NCBI GenBank assembly: GCA_017515425.1
Contig: JAFWFU010000053.1
Location: 21,572-85,571, forward strand
Direction: 5' to 3'
Origin: Mogibacterium sp.
GTDB taxonomy: Bacteria; Bacillota; Clostridia; Peptostreptococcales; Anaerovoracaceae
Length of the DNA: 64,000 bases
In this document: positions 1 through 7,256 of the stretch, one piece after another
How the letters are laid out: every line of letters starts with the position of its first letter
Numbering within the stretch: position 1 is the stretch's first letter
Notes under the pieces: model-generated
The model's database searches: none
Seen by the model: the letters and a program-made list of their open reading frames with translations, nothing else
Told to the model about the DNA's origin: nothing
Position numbers and translations under genes: made by a program

Positions 1-83
1 CTTACCGAGTGTTGTATTTTCAAGATTTTAAGGAAGATAGACCCATCGTTATTTTTCTGATTGCAGCTATCATCTATCAAAAT

Positions 84-145
84 TGACAAGATTTTTGATG
101 ACAAATTTGCTCATAAAATGAACCTTATTCTTGCTCAATGACAAG
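84..145 (+). repeat. TGACAA direct repeats, left end (possible integrase arm sites)
   Basis: TGACAA occurs at 84, 99 and 139, all in the same orientation, just upstream of the integrase gene. The same hexamer recurs at 16846, 16861 and 16902 with almost the same spacing. In tyrosine-integrase elements such repeats inside each end are commonly bound by the integrase N-terminal domain. They could also be operators of the integrase promoter. Confidence 0.5.
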
Positions 146-167
146 ATATTAACAAGGAGGTTTATTT

Positions 168-1376
168 ATGACCAATCTGACAGGCGTGTTTCAGCTTGAA
201 AATGGAAACTGGGGGTATCGATTTGCCATCACAAAACATGGGCATTATAAGAACTATCGCAGGACAAAAGATGATTCAGGAAAGCCATTCAAAACTTGCA
301 ACCAAGCTGCTCGCGCAAGACAGCAAGCTATTATCAAAGCAAATACTGCACCAGAGCACAGTAAGTTTATCTCTAAGAGAACATTTACCCAAGTATTCAA
401 TGAATATTGTGAAAAAGGTCGCGCAGGAAAAGCCTATTCCACAATCCGAAAGCAAGATAGTCTCTGGAACAATCATATTAAGCCTCAGTTTGGTAATAGA
501 CTTGTGAGCGATGTGTCTGTAGCTGAGATAACAGATTATCTTTCTGAGTTATACTACACTGAAGGGAGAGCCTATAAATATGTAGAATCATTCGTAAAAG
601 TTTTTTATCTTATCTTCGGACAAGCATACAGCAGGAACTATCTCAGCATAGACGCTTACAATAAGCTCTGTGTGAACAAAGATACGAAGATACGAATGCC
701 GAAAAGAAAGGTCGATGACGATGACGATGTTATAGTTTTTTCCGAGAAGGAAATGAAGGCACTTGATGAATACTTCATCGGAACGACGCTCGAAACTGCA
801 TATATGCTAGGAAAATACTGCGGGCTCAGGATTAATGAATGTTTCGGTATTAAGTGGAGCGATATAGACTTTGATAATAAGACAATTTCCATTTCCAGGC
901 AGATGCAATATCAGCAAGGCGTGATTAAGCTTGTCTCGGTAAAGACAAGGAATGGCAAAAGAATCATTTATATGGCAGAGCCATTATTTGAGTATCTTTC
1001 TCGTCTCAAAATAACAATCACTAAGGCAGAATCGGAGTTAAGGGAAATGAGAACTCAGCAACAAATGATGATACCCGATATCGATGGGTCATATGTATCA
1101 TCGTTAGAATTGGTAAATACTCTTCCAAATGGAAAAATGAGGACTGTGAATTCCATGAAACGACACACAAGAAAGATTCGTGATGAACTCGGAATATGTT
1201 TCAGGTTTCATTATCTCAGACACACATATGGAACCAGGCTTGCAGAGATGAACACTCCCTCTCACATCCTGTGCAATCAGATGGGTCATGCAAGTTCCAA
1301 GGTAACAGAGAAATACTATCTCTCGATTACTAATCGAGGTGTAGATCAGCTGATTAATAATCTGAACTCATTTTAA
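168..1376 (+). CDS. Tyrosine-type site-specific integrase
   Basis: This 402-residue protein is a phage/ICE-type tyrosine recombinase that would integrate and excise the left element. The N-terminal part (about 1-60) resembles an arm-binding AP2-like domain, followed by a SAM-like core-binding domain (about 70-170) and the catalytic domain. Catalytic residues are visible: Arg in GLRINE near residue 221, His-x-x-Arg in HYLRHTYGTR near 347, His in MGH near 373 and the nucleophile in YYLSI near 384. AAGGAGG sits 7 bases before the ATG. It is transcribed into the element, away from the presumed left end, and converges with the secreted protein gene across a hairpin. Confidence 0.93.
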   Translation: MTNLTGVFQLENGNWGYRFAITKHGHYKNYRRTKDDSGKPFKTCNQAARARQQAIIKANTAPEHSKFISKRTFTQVFNEYCEKGRAGKAYSTIRKQDSLWNNHIKPQFGNRLVSDVSVAEITDYLSELYYTEGRAYKYVESFVKVFYLIFGQAYSRNYLSIDAYNKLCVNKDTKIRMPKRKVDDDDDVIVFSEKEMKALDEYFIGTTLETAYMLGKYCGLRINECFGIKWSDIDFDNKTISISRQMQYQQGVIKLVSVKTRNGKRIIYMAEPLFEYLSRLKITITKAESELREMRTQQQMMIPDIDGSYVSSLELVNTLPNGKMRTVNSMKRHTRKIRDELGICFRFHYLRHTYGTRLAEMNTPSHILCNQMGHASSKVTEKYYLSITNRGVDQLINNLNSF

Positions 1377-1382
1377 TCAATT

Positions 1383-1423
1383 AATCAGACGACAGACATA
1401 TTCATAATGTCTGTCGTCTGATT
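1383..1423. terminator. 17-bp inverted repeat between convergent genes
   Basis: Perfect 17-bp arms (AATCAGACGACAGACAT and its complement) flank a 7-base loop, just after the integrase stop. It lies between convergent genes and probably ends both transcripts, though no long T-run follows. The core AGACGACAGACAT is shared with the palindrome at 15967-16002. Confidence 0.6.
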
Positions 1424-1447
1424 ATAATCTTTATTGATATAGAAGGT

Positions 1448-3802
1448 CTACTTGACCGTAACCTTCACTGCTTTATATATGCCGTTCTGGGCATATACGT
1501 ATACATAGCAAGTTCCTTTTCCCTTGGCAGTAATTACGCCTTTTCCGGATACTGTCGCTACTTTGGCATTGCTGGTCTCATACGCAAGACCTCTGTGCTT
1601 CTTTACATTCTTACCCACCTGCTTAGCTTTCAGCTTATGGGTCTGTCCCTGCTTCAGGGTCATAGGCTTCTTATAGCTAATCTTGGTCGGATTCTTGACT
1701 GTTCCGCCTTTAGTGGTTACATGAATGACCTTGGAAACCGATATGACCTTGTTGTTCTTATCCAAGGCTACAACCATGAATTTATGGTAAGTGCCTTTTT
1801 TAAGCGTCTTGCTAATCTTCTTGATGTTGTACGACTTGCCGCTTGAGGTGGCAAGCTTCTTCATCTTGTTCTTCTTGCCGCAGACATTGCCGTATATGAC
1901 GAACTTTGCTGCTCCGGCAGGCTTGTTCCAAGCGAGTTTGATGTTTGCTTTCCCCTGGGATGTAGACCTGAGAGCAATAAATCTAAACACGCTTCCTGCC
2001 GGGCCTTCTTCACTTGATGATGAAGTGATAGCCTTATCAACTTCTGCCTCTGATGCGCCATTCGCAGTTGATGCCTGTACTTTAGTATATTGAGCAGTAT
2101 ATGTTCCTGCCCCTTTTACAGTTGTTGGTAGAGCAGGGCTCCAACCTGTAAACTTGTAACCTGCATTTTCTGGTGGATAGATAGTCGGGAAAGTATCGCC
2201 GATTTTTTTGTTTACTTCTTGGCAAGGCTGACCTGTTACACCATTGATGAATTTTAATGTAACTTTCTGTGTAACAGTTCCACCAGTGTCATCTCCCGCA
2301 GGGTTATCACTATTTTTGGTGTAGTTAATAGTAATAGTTAAGTTTGCTGTAACGCAGTTATATACTGATGCTGGCATTGAATAGCTTTTGAATGTGTAAC
2401 CATTGTGCACAGGCGGTATTGGAACATAAGCCGCTGCACCGTGTTTAACACTAGTTTCTGAAACTATTTCTTTTGTGACACCGTCAATCCATTTAACTGT
2501 ATAGTAAGTTTGCTGACTTTCTTGGTTAGCAAGTGCTTCTTCGTACCACGCTTTGTAAGTTTGGTAGTCTGATTTGTATTTTTTAAGTTTCTTACTATTT
2601 TCAGTTAATTGGTTTTCTGCATTGCTGTATGCAGACTGAGCATCATTATATGCAGTTATAGCATTCTGACGGTCGTTTACTCTTGACTGGTATGTACGAT
2701 ATTCGTTACCGCAGTAATCGACTAATCCATTACGATATTCTACGACAGTATAGACTTTCCAATTGTTTGTATTTACATTGGCGAAATCCTGTGTCATAGC
2801 AGTCTGGTTTGTTAATGGATTTGTGTTTAAGGCACCAAAGCCAGTGACAGTCCAGTCTTTATCAACGATGTTTTTGTTGTGGGCACTTTTTTTATCTTTG
2901 TTTTCTTGTGTCCACCAGCCAGGCCATGGGTTACCCACTGAACCATTTCCAGAAAATGTAGCCCAGATAAGGTTTTGTCCACAACCTGCGGTTCCTGGTT
3001 GTGTGTTGGCTATTCCGCCTGCAACAGCACCGTATATGTGACCGTGGTAAACGCCGGAACTGTTTAATGCGGAAGACATTGCTGTTATGGTCATCAAATA
3101 AGGACTTACTTTGAGTGCTTGAATACCGCTTGGTGTACTTTCGCCTAAGACACCTTGATAATAATCACCTGCTTGATAAAGTCTGATATTATTACATTCG
3201 TCGATTTGGTCAAGAGAGTACATTGTGTTATTATAACCCAAAGCACGAATGACAGACTTTTCAAGCGCGTCTGAACTAATCTTGTTATACTTAACAAGAA
3301 TTGCATTATATGGTGATTTATTACTGTATGCGTTTAAATCGTTTATCATTCCGTCTACAGTATACCAAGTATGACCTGTTATGTCAAGGTCAGGAAAATT
3401 TTTTTTATTGACAATATACCAGTCGTCGTTTATACTTTTCATATAAGCGAGGTCAGACTGCCAGGCTTCGTAGACTTTGGCTTCGTGGTATTCTTTTGAC
3501 TTAAGGTCGAGAGTCCACTCGGCGTCTTCCATATTCTGCTTAGCAGTTTCAAGATTGTTTTTCGCCGTGTTAAACACTTTAAGTTTACCGTCACGTATGG
3601 CGGTATCATCTGCAACAAGTGATTCGTACACTTCCATATTGTAGTATGCCTCGTCCATCTTCTCCTTGTAGTATGCAAGAAGGTCGTCGTTCGAAACTGT
3701 GTCGGCAATGACAGCAGTTGGGAACATCGTGATGAAAAGGGCGATACTAATGATGATACTACCGAGTTTTTTGATTGAATTTCGATATGTTGTCTTTTTC
3801 AT
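1448..3802 (-). CDS. Secreted CAP-like/InlB-repeat/Big2 protein
   Basis: This 784-residue protein has a signal peptide (about 1-33, ending near VIADT). A helical, probably coiled region follows (about 36-120). Next is a degenerate CAP/SCP-like domain (about 215-345), recognised from the VYHGHIYG and NPWPGWWTQEN segments, and a second coiled stretch. Two InlB B-repeat-like units end in YTFKSY and YKFTGW motifs, and the C-terminus is a bacterial Ig-like group 2 domain (about 700-784). There is no LPXTG motif, so retention at the surface would be by the repeats. It is probably a cargo gene for host or matrix interaction; enzymatic activity is not evident. It converges with the integrase. Confidence 0.72.
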   Translation of the reverse strand: MKKTTYRNSIKKLGSIIISIALFITMFPTAVIADTVSNDDLLAYYKEKMDEAYYNMEVYESLVADDTAIRDGKLKVFNTAKNNLETAKQNMEDAEWTLDLKSKEYHEAKVYEAWQSDLAYMKSINDDWYIVNKKNFPDLDITGHTWYTVDGMINDLNAYSNKSPYNAILVKYNKISSDALEKSVIRALGYNNTMYSLDQIDECNNIRLYQAGDYYQGVLGESTPSGIQALKVSPYLMTITAMSSALNSSGVYHGHIYGAVAGGIANTQPGTAGCGQNLIWATFSGNGSVGNPWPGWWTQENKDKKSAHNKNIVDKDWTVTGFGALNTNPLTNQTAMTQDFANVNTNNWKVYTVVEYRNGLVDYCGNEYRTYQSRVNDRQNAITAYNDAQSAYSNAENQLTENSKKLKKYKSDYQTYKAWYEEALANQESQQTYYTVKWIDGVTKEIVSETSVKHGAAAYVPIPPVHNGYTFKSYSMPASVYNCVTANLTITINYTKNSDNPAGDDTGGTVTQKVTLKFINGVTGQPCQEVNKKIGDTFPTIYPPENAGYKFTGWSPALPTTVKGAGTYTAQYTKVQASTANGASEAEVDKAITSSSSEEGPAGSVFRFIALRSTSQGKANIKLAWNKPAGAAKFVIYGNVCGKKNKMKKLATSSGKSYNIKKISKTLKKGTYHKFMVVALDKNNKVISVSKVIHVTTKGGTVKNPTKISYKKPMTLKQGQTHKLKAKQVGKNVKKHRGLAYETSNAKVATVSGKGVITAKGKGTCYVYVYAQNGIYKAVKVTVK

Positions 3803-3849
3803 CCTATATTCCTTTTAATCCCCCACTGCAAAAGCAGCATTTTCTCTAA

Positions 3850-4821
3850 TCAGAAGTTGAAGCTTATTCCTGTTCTTGCCCTTAAGTCTTGTGTTATCCC
3901 TTGAGATGTATTAAGGGCTGCGCATCGTGTATTAAATGCTGTTGCTGCTGTATTCGAGCGTATAGCCGAAACATCATCTTTTATGGCTGCAACAGTTAGT
4001 GCTGTGAACATGCTAATGTTCTTAATTGTCTTCAATTCGTCGACAACCTTATTTAGAGTGTCATTCATTTCATCCATCTTCCTCATGATGGACTGCTGAT
4101 TATCAATGATGATATCCATCTTACTGCTCAGCTTTCCGAATTCCTCTATAATGCCTCGATGCCTCAGCTCTTCGACATATAGATAGTATGCCCCCGGATC
4201 TGCTCCGGTTCTTTCCAGCACATTAGTGCGGCTTTCATCAAGACAAGCCCAGATATATGAACATGCACCCCAGTTCTGATATGTCTTATGAATAATATCC
4301 AGTCCATATAGATAGTTAAGTGCCATAGTGCAGTTATTCTCAAGTTGTTTATAGTATTGATACTCTTGTTTAATAACCTCCAGATGCTCCTGTTTGCTTT
4401 GTATCAAAGATTCTCTGTCTTGTATTTTCTGTTTATATTCCTTGTTATTCTTTATAATTGGATTCGCTATTACAAAGTATATCACTCCGGCTATAACTAT
4501 CCATTTAATAAGAGACGATAGCATCCACCACCATCTGCCAAAATTAAGACTGCTTACAACTGATATTAGAATTAAGCCGAGAATTATATGTAAAATTTTT
4601 ATTGGCGGTTTGCCTTTCTGAACATCTGCAGGCATAGCTCTAACCCTGTTGTATTCATTGTTCAGTTCTTCACAAATCCTCTTGCAGGTTTCTCTGTTGC
4701 ACTCAATATCAACTATTCTGCCTAAGTACTCAATTACATTTTCTTTATTCAGAGGATTCCCATTACAGTACGCTATTCCAACACTATTATAATTGTTTTC
4801 GTTTCCCATTTCTACTTGCAT
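3850..4821 (-). CDS. Membrane protein of unknown function with coiled coils
   Basis: I do not recognise this 323-residue protein. Two hydrophobic segments near residues 75-120, with a WWWM stretch between them, would form a membrane hairpin. They are followed by a charged helix rich in Lys, Gln and Glu (about 120-165) and a second coiled coil (about 215-275). No signal peptide or catalytic motif is seen. It follows the secreted protein gene in the transcription map by position, with its own weak GGAG site about 10 bases before the ATG, and is divergent from the XRE gene, with which it probably shares a regulatory region. Confidence 0.6.
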   Translation of the reverse strand: MQVEMGNENNYNSVGIAYCNGNPLNKENVIEYLGRIVDIECNRETCKRICEELNNEYNRVRAMPADVQKGKPPIKILHIILGLILISVVSSLNFGRWWWMLSSLIKWIVIAGVIYFVIANPIIKNNKEYKQKIQDRESLIQSKQEHLEVIKQEYQYYKQLENNCTMALNYLYGLDIIHKTYQNWGACSYIWACLDESRTNVLERTGADPGAYYLYVEELRHRGIIEEFGKLSSKMDIIIDNQQSIMRKMDEMNDTLNKVVDELKTIKNISMFTALTVAAIKDDVSAIRSNTAATAFNTRCAALNTSQGITQDLRARTGISFNF

Positions 4822-4929
4822 AATGCAGCATCTCCTACAATATATATTTTTTTAAATTATATTGGAGCATCTGACTTGTGTCAATCTCGCTACGCTACTT
4901 TCACAAGGTTTAATGTGCCTAAAATCTGC

Positions 4930-4955
4930 CATATGATTTGTATGACAATCATATG
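4930..4955. promoter_or_regulatory. Inverted repeat upstream of XRE gene, likely operator
   Basis: CATATGATT and AATCATATG form perfect 9-bp arms around 8 bases, ending just before the AAGGAGG of the XRE gene at 4961. The position suits autoregulation of that regulator and possibly of the divergent membrane-protein gene. No binding data exist here; this is inference from position and symmetry. Confidence 0.5.
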
Positions 4956-4976
4956 AACGCAAGGAGGCACATACTA

Positions 4977-5201
4977 ATGAAGGCTGAGTATAAAGACCTT
5001 TACGAAAAATTCGGTCTGAATATCGTTTATTATAGAAAACGTAAGAAACTCACTCAGCTTCAGCTCGCAGAGCTCATTGATGTCGACCGCAGCCATATAA
5101 GCGCTTTGGAGCTGGGCAAGGTTGGCATCTCGCTAGATGTGATATTCAAAATGAGTGAGGTTCTTGAAATCAGCCCAAAAGAGCTGTTTGATTTCAGATA
5201 G
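4977..5201 (+). CDS. Small XRE-family DNA-binding regulator
   Basis: The protein of 74 residues is essentially a single Cro/CI-type helix-turn-helix domain; LTQLQLAELIDVDRSHIS is the helix-turn-helix core. The start chosen is the ATG in MKAEYKD because AAGGAGG lies 8 bases before it; an upstream in-frame ATG at 4938 lies inside the inverted repeat and has no site. It probably controls element maintenance or transfer genes and its own promoter. It is divergent from the membrane-protein gene and ends at a strong terminator. Confidence 0.85.
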   Translation: MKAEYKDLYEKFGLNIVYYRKRKKLTQLQLAELIDVDRSHISALELGKVGISLDVIFKMSEVLEISPKELFDFR

Positions 5202-5223
5202 GTGCATTTGCAAATGAATGATT

Positions 5224-5251
5224 ATGGGGAGGGTTTTGCCCTCCCCATTTT
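5224..5251 (+). terminator. Rho-independent terminator after XRE gene
   Basis: A perfect 10-bp stem (ATGGGGAGGG with its complement) and a TTTTG loop are followed by TTTT. The 5' side of the opposite strand carries AAAA, so it may also stop the convergent YdbC-like transcript. Confidence 0.8.
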
Positions 5252-5252
5252 G

Positions 5253-5507
5253 CTACTTGCTTGCATATCTCGCTGACAATGCCTTAGCGAGTTTCTCAGC
5301 CTGCTCTTCTGTCAGAGTTATACCCCTTGACATTCTCTCATGGTCGCTCGACCAGTCTCTGATGTCGATCTTGGCAGGACCTCCGTTCCATGAAACGATA
5401 TTGCATTCCTTTGACCAAGGCATTTCTCTGTTCTCGTAAGTATCAATAACTCCGATGTGCTCCATAATCTCAAATGTAACTTCCATGTTTGAATTTCTGT
5501 TAGTCAT
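5253..5507 (-). CDS. YdbC/PC4-like single-stranded DNA-binding protein
   Basis: This 84-residue protein matches the YdbC family of bacterial PC4-like proteins: FEIMEHIGVI near the start, SWNGGPAKIDIRDWS in the middle and a KMSRGITLTEEQ-type C-terminal segment (here RMSRGITLTEEQ). PC4 folds bind single-stranded DNA and act in transcription or repair; YdbC homologues are common on Gram-positive conjugative elements. AGGAGG lies upstream of the ATG. It follows a highly structured non-coding stretch and is codirectional with the radC remnant. Confidence 0.8.
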   Translation of the reverse strand: MTNRNSNMEVTFEIMEHIGVIDTYENREMPWSKECNIVSWNGGPAKIDIRDWSSDHERMSRGITLTEEQAEKLAKALSARYASK

Positions 5508-5553
5508 GATTAATACCTCCTATGACTTCAATGCTTGTCGCATCCACCCTGTT

Positions 5554-5800
5554 GTGTTTGCTTGCACCAGCCAAGACGCACATCAAGGGGCTCTGTCAAA
5601 TTGGAGACTTGTACTATTTTGACAGTGGGTTGCCCCGGATGTGTTAGGCTGTGCAACAAGCAAACACGCCATAAAACAAGGCTCCTACAAGGAGGCATCG
5701 ATTAAGGAGAAGAAGGCTCTGGTCTATGGTCTGCTTCTCCCCTATTAGGGTTGGGAGCCGGAGGAACCGACATGCGTAGCTGTCAGATCCGAAGGACCGC
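5554..5800. other. Highly structured non-coding region upstream of YdbC gene
   Basis: The first part folds into one long nested hairpin. GTGTTTGCTTG (5554-5564) pairs with 5657-5667, CCAGCC with GGCT, GCACATC with GATGTGT, GGGGC with GCCCC, and CTGTCAAA (5593-5600) with 5618-5625. Further right is a hairpin with GGAGAAG/CTTCTCC arms and other GC-rich dyads. The strand is not decided by symmetry; on the minus strand it would be the leader of the YdbC gene. I do not recognise a known RNA family. It could also be an origin-type DNA hairpin. Confidence 0.5.
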
Positions 5801-5809
5801 GAAAAATTT

Positions 5810-5829
5810 CCCGGGCATTTCTGCCCGGG
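5810..5829 (-). terminator. Terminator after the radC remnant
   Basis: Read on the minus strand, CCCGGGCA and TGCCCGGG enclose a GAAA tetraloop and are followed by AAATTTTTC. It lies six bases past the radC stop codon. Confidence 0.8.
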
Positions 5830-5835
5830 GCTTGC

Positions 5836-6329
5836 TTACCTATCCCAAACTTCTCTTGGTGGGCGGAGCCTATCAAGTTCGCCCTCTGATTTAAAGCTGT
5901 ACATTTTACCAGTCTCTCCTGCGATGATGATGTGGTCTAACATCTTCACTCCGAGAAGTTCCGAACAGCTCAGAAGTCTTTTTGTAACATCTCTGTCTTC
6001 TTGGCTCGGTGTTAAGTTTCCACTTGGGTGGTTGTGGACGGCTATGAACGCCGCCGAGTTTGAAAGAATACAGCTTTTGAAAACTTCTCTCGGACTGACA
6101 ACTGATGTGTCCAATGTTCCCATACTGCATATATTGAGATTAATAGCCTGTCCGTTTGTCTTAAGATTTAGGACAGCGAACACTTCTCTATCATATGTCT
6201 TTAATTCTTCTGCGATGACTCTCAACACATCCTCAGGTGATTTGATTTTTTTGTGCTATACAGTGACGGCTCTTTTACCATTCTGATATTGACTACTGGC
6301 ACAACTTCGTCTTTACATCTTCTACCCAT
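5836..6329 (-). pseudogene. radC: radC/JAB-domain protein gene with one frameshift at an A7 run
   Basis: The C-terminal 130 codons encode the RadC/JAB (JAMM-like) domain with HNHPSGNLTPSQED, commonly carried by mobile elements. The family N-terminus is also present but in another frame: ATG at 6329 preceded by AGGAGG at 7 bases encodes MGRRCKDEVVPVVNIRMVKE and then STKK. Frames meet at a run of seven A (plus-strand T7, 6246-6252), where one extra A would restore STKKIKSPED. The downstream frame has only a GTG (6228) without a convincing ribosome binding site. Either the gene is inactive, slippage corrects it, or the read is wrong by one base. Confidence 0.8.
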
Positions 6330-6585
6330 TTCATTACCTCCTGTCGGTTATTCATTAACTCACCCAGCATTGTTTTTTCCTGCTGGCGGAAGAGAAGAAA
6401 AGCGACGGAAGCACTTGATGTATAAGGACGCTTGCGCTCTGTATTATCCTTTTCATCATGCAACGTCGCATATACTTCCGAACGCAGCAGGGAAAAACAG
6501 ATAATGAATCTTTTGCAAGCACTCTCATATATAGTGCGAGCAAACTCATTCTCGGCATTTTTTGATTGACTACATCAGCAAAAAT
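6293..6585 (-). pseudogene. Broken small gene upstream of radC
   Basis: From about 6557 to a TAG at 6293 one frame reads as a plausible protein: NAENEFARTIYESACKRF, then LLRSEVYATLHDEKDNTE, RQQEKTMLGELMNNRQEV and a tail ending VKTKLCQ. It overlaps the radC start by 37 bases, as tightly packed element genes often do. No start codon exists in this frame; the adjacent frame upstream encodes ADVVNQK and joins at an A6 run (plus-strand T6, 6558-6563), again explicable by one missing A. The product is not recognised. The start is approximate. Confidence 0.5.
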
Positions 6586-6596
6586 TGATATATAAT
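6566..6596 (+). promoter_or_regulatory. Predicted sigma-70-type promoter of a leader RNA
   Basis: TTGACT at 6566 and a perfect TATAAT at 6591 are separated by 19 bases, slightly long. The predicted start site near 6603 coincides with the first bases of the structured leader described next. Confidence 0.5.
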
Positions 6597-6602
6597 ATCC
6601 AA

Positions 6603-6705
6603 GACGGCACGGAGTCTATAAACCCGATGCCAGGGGTCGTAGCGGAGACTGAAAACCCGCTACATTTAAGACATCGGAGGGGGGGGGTGCATTAACCCCT
6701 CTTTT
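6603..6705 (+). ncRNA. Candidate structured leader RNA with terminator
   Basis: CCGATG (6624-6629) can pair with CATCGG (6672-6677) and encloses a hairpin with GTAGCGG (6639-6645) and CCGCTAC (6657-6663). The loop of that hairpin contains AGACT (6646-6650), complementary to the upstream AGTCT (6613-6617), which would make a pseudoknot. It is followed directly by a terminator: GAGGGG (6677) with CCCCTC (6696) and TTTT. The order promoter, compact fold, terminator, gene is that of a riboswitch or attenuator. I recognise no known class. Confidence 0.5.
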
Positions 6706-6718
6706 ATTAGGTGAAAAC

Positions 6719-6985
6719 ATGAAAGAAGAAAGCTTTAAGCAAAAGAGTCGCGCGAGTGGCTAAAGAGTGCGCTGAGAAAACTGAAGGGAAACAGCTTATC
6801 AAAAGATGCCACCGGTCATTTCAACCTTGTTTTGCGTAAGTGTCGCAACGATGGTTTGTACGACACAGTGATAGTTGGAGAAAAAATCAGATTTGCTTAA
6901 CTACAGAGATGTCATAGATAAGAATCTATTGTCCTGCGAACTTGCAGCCTTCCTCGAAGACTCAAGTCCTGATAATAACGAATAG
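6719..6985 (+). pseudogene. Small gene broken by two A-run frameshifts
   Basis: ATG at 6719, after AGGTGA, opens MKEESFKQK. After AAAA at 6741-6744 the sensible frame changes and reads SREWLKSALRKLKGNSLSKD, then NLVLRKCRNDGLYDTVIVGE. At the A6 run 6881-6886 it changes again to SDLLNYRDVIDKNLLSCELA and ends DSSPDNNE at 6985. One A added at the first site, and one removed or two added at the second, would give one continuous protein of about 88 residues. The product is unknown. It sits directly behind the structured leader and ends one base before the convergent gene. Confidence 0.6.
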
Positions 6986-7252
6986 TTATGAGGGGAACAT
7001 CTTGCTCCTTTTACGCAGCTCTAAATAACTAAGCATTTCATCGATTTCTCTTTTATTTTTAAGAATGACAATGACCGAGCCTACATTAGCTCTGCATGGC
7101 TCGTAATCTTCTTCTTTTTGTAAATGCTCTTTGAGCTTGTTCCTAAGACGATATGTACCCCACGGCAGCAAGCCGTAGCATTCATCAAGAAATGCAGCTA
7201 AATTAAATAAGCTGTCTGCATATACTTCTGGTTTTCTGTTTACTATTCTCAT
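6986..7252 (-). CDS. Hypothetical protein, 88 residues
   Basis: Not recognised. The protein is small, mixed-charge and soluble-looking, with a hydrophobic beta-strand-like VGSVIVIL segment near residue 58 and a basic C-terminus ending in RKRSKMFPS. It begins four bases after the stop of the coupling ATPase gene on the same strand, so it is probably the distal gene of a replication-relaxation/coupling ATPase operon and may serve mobilization. It ends next to the convergent broken gene. Confidence 0.6.
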   Translation of the reverse strand: MRIVNRKPEVYADSLFNLAAFLDECYGLLPWGTYRLRNKLKEHLQKEEDYEPCRANVGSVIVILKNKREIDEMLSYLELRKRSKMFPS

Positions 7253-7256
7253 ATTA

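Noticed and set aside
5836-6228. Short radC product starting at GTG 6228
   Set aside because: The family N-terminus and a proper ribosome binding site are present upstream in another frame, so a frameshifted longer gene explains the region better.
6355-6558. 67-codon leftward open frame
   Set aside because: The neighbouring frame over the same bases reads much more like a protein and continues to 6293, so this frame is a shadow of a frameshifted gene.
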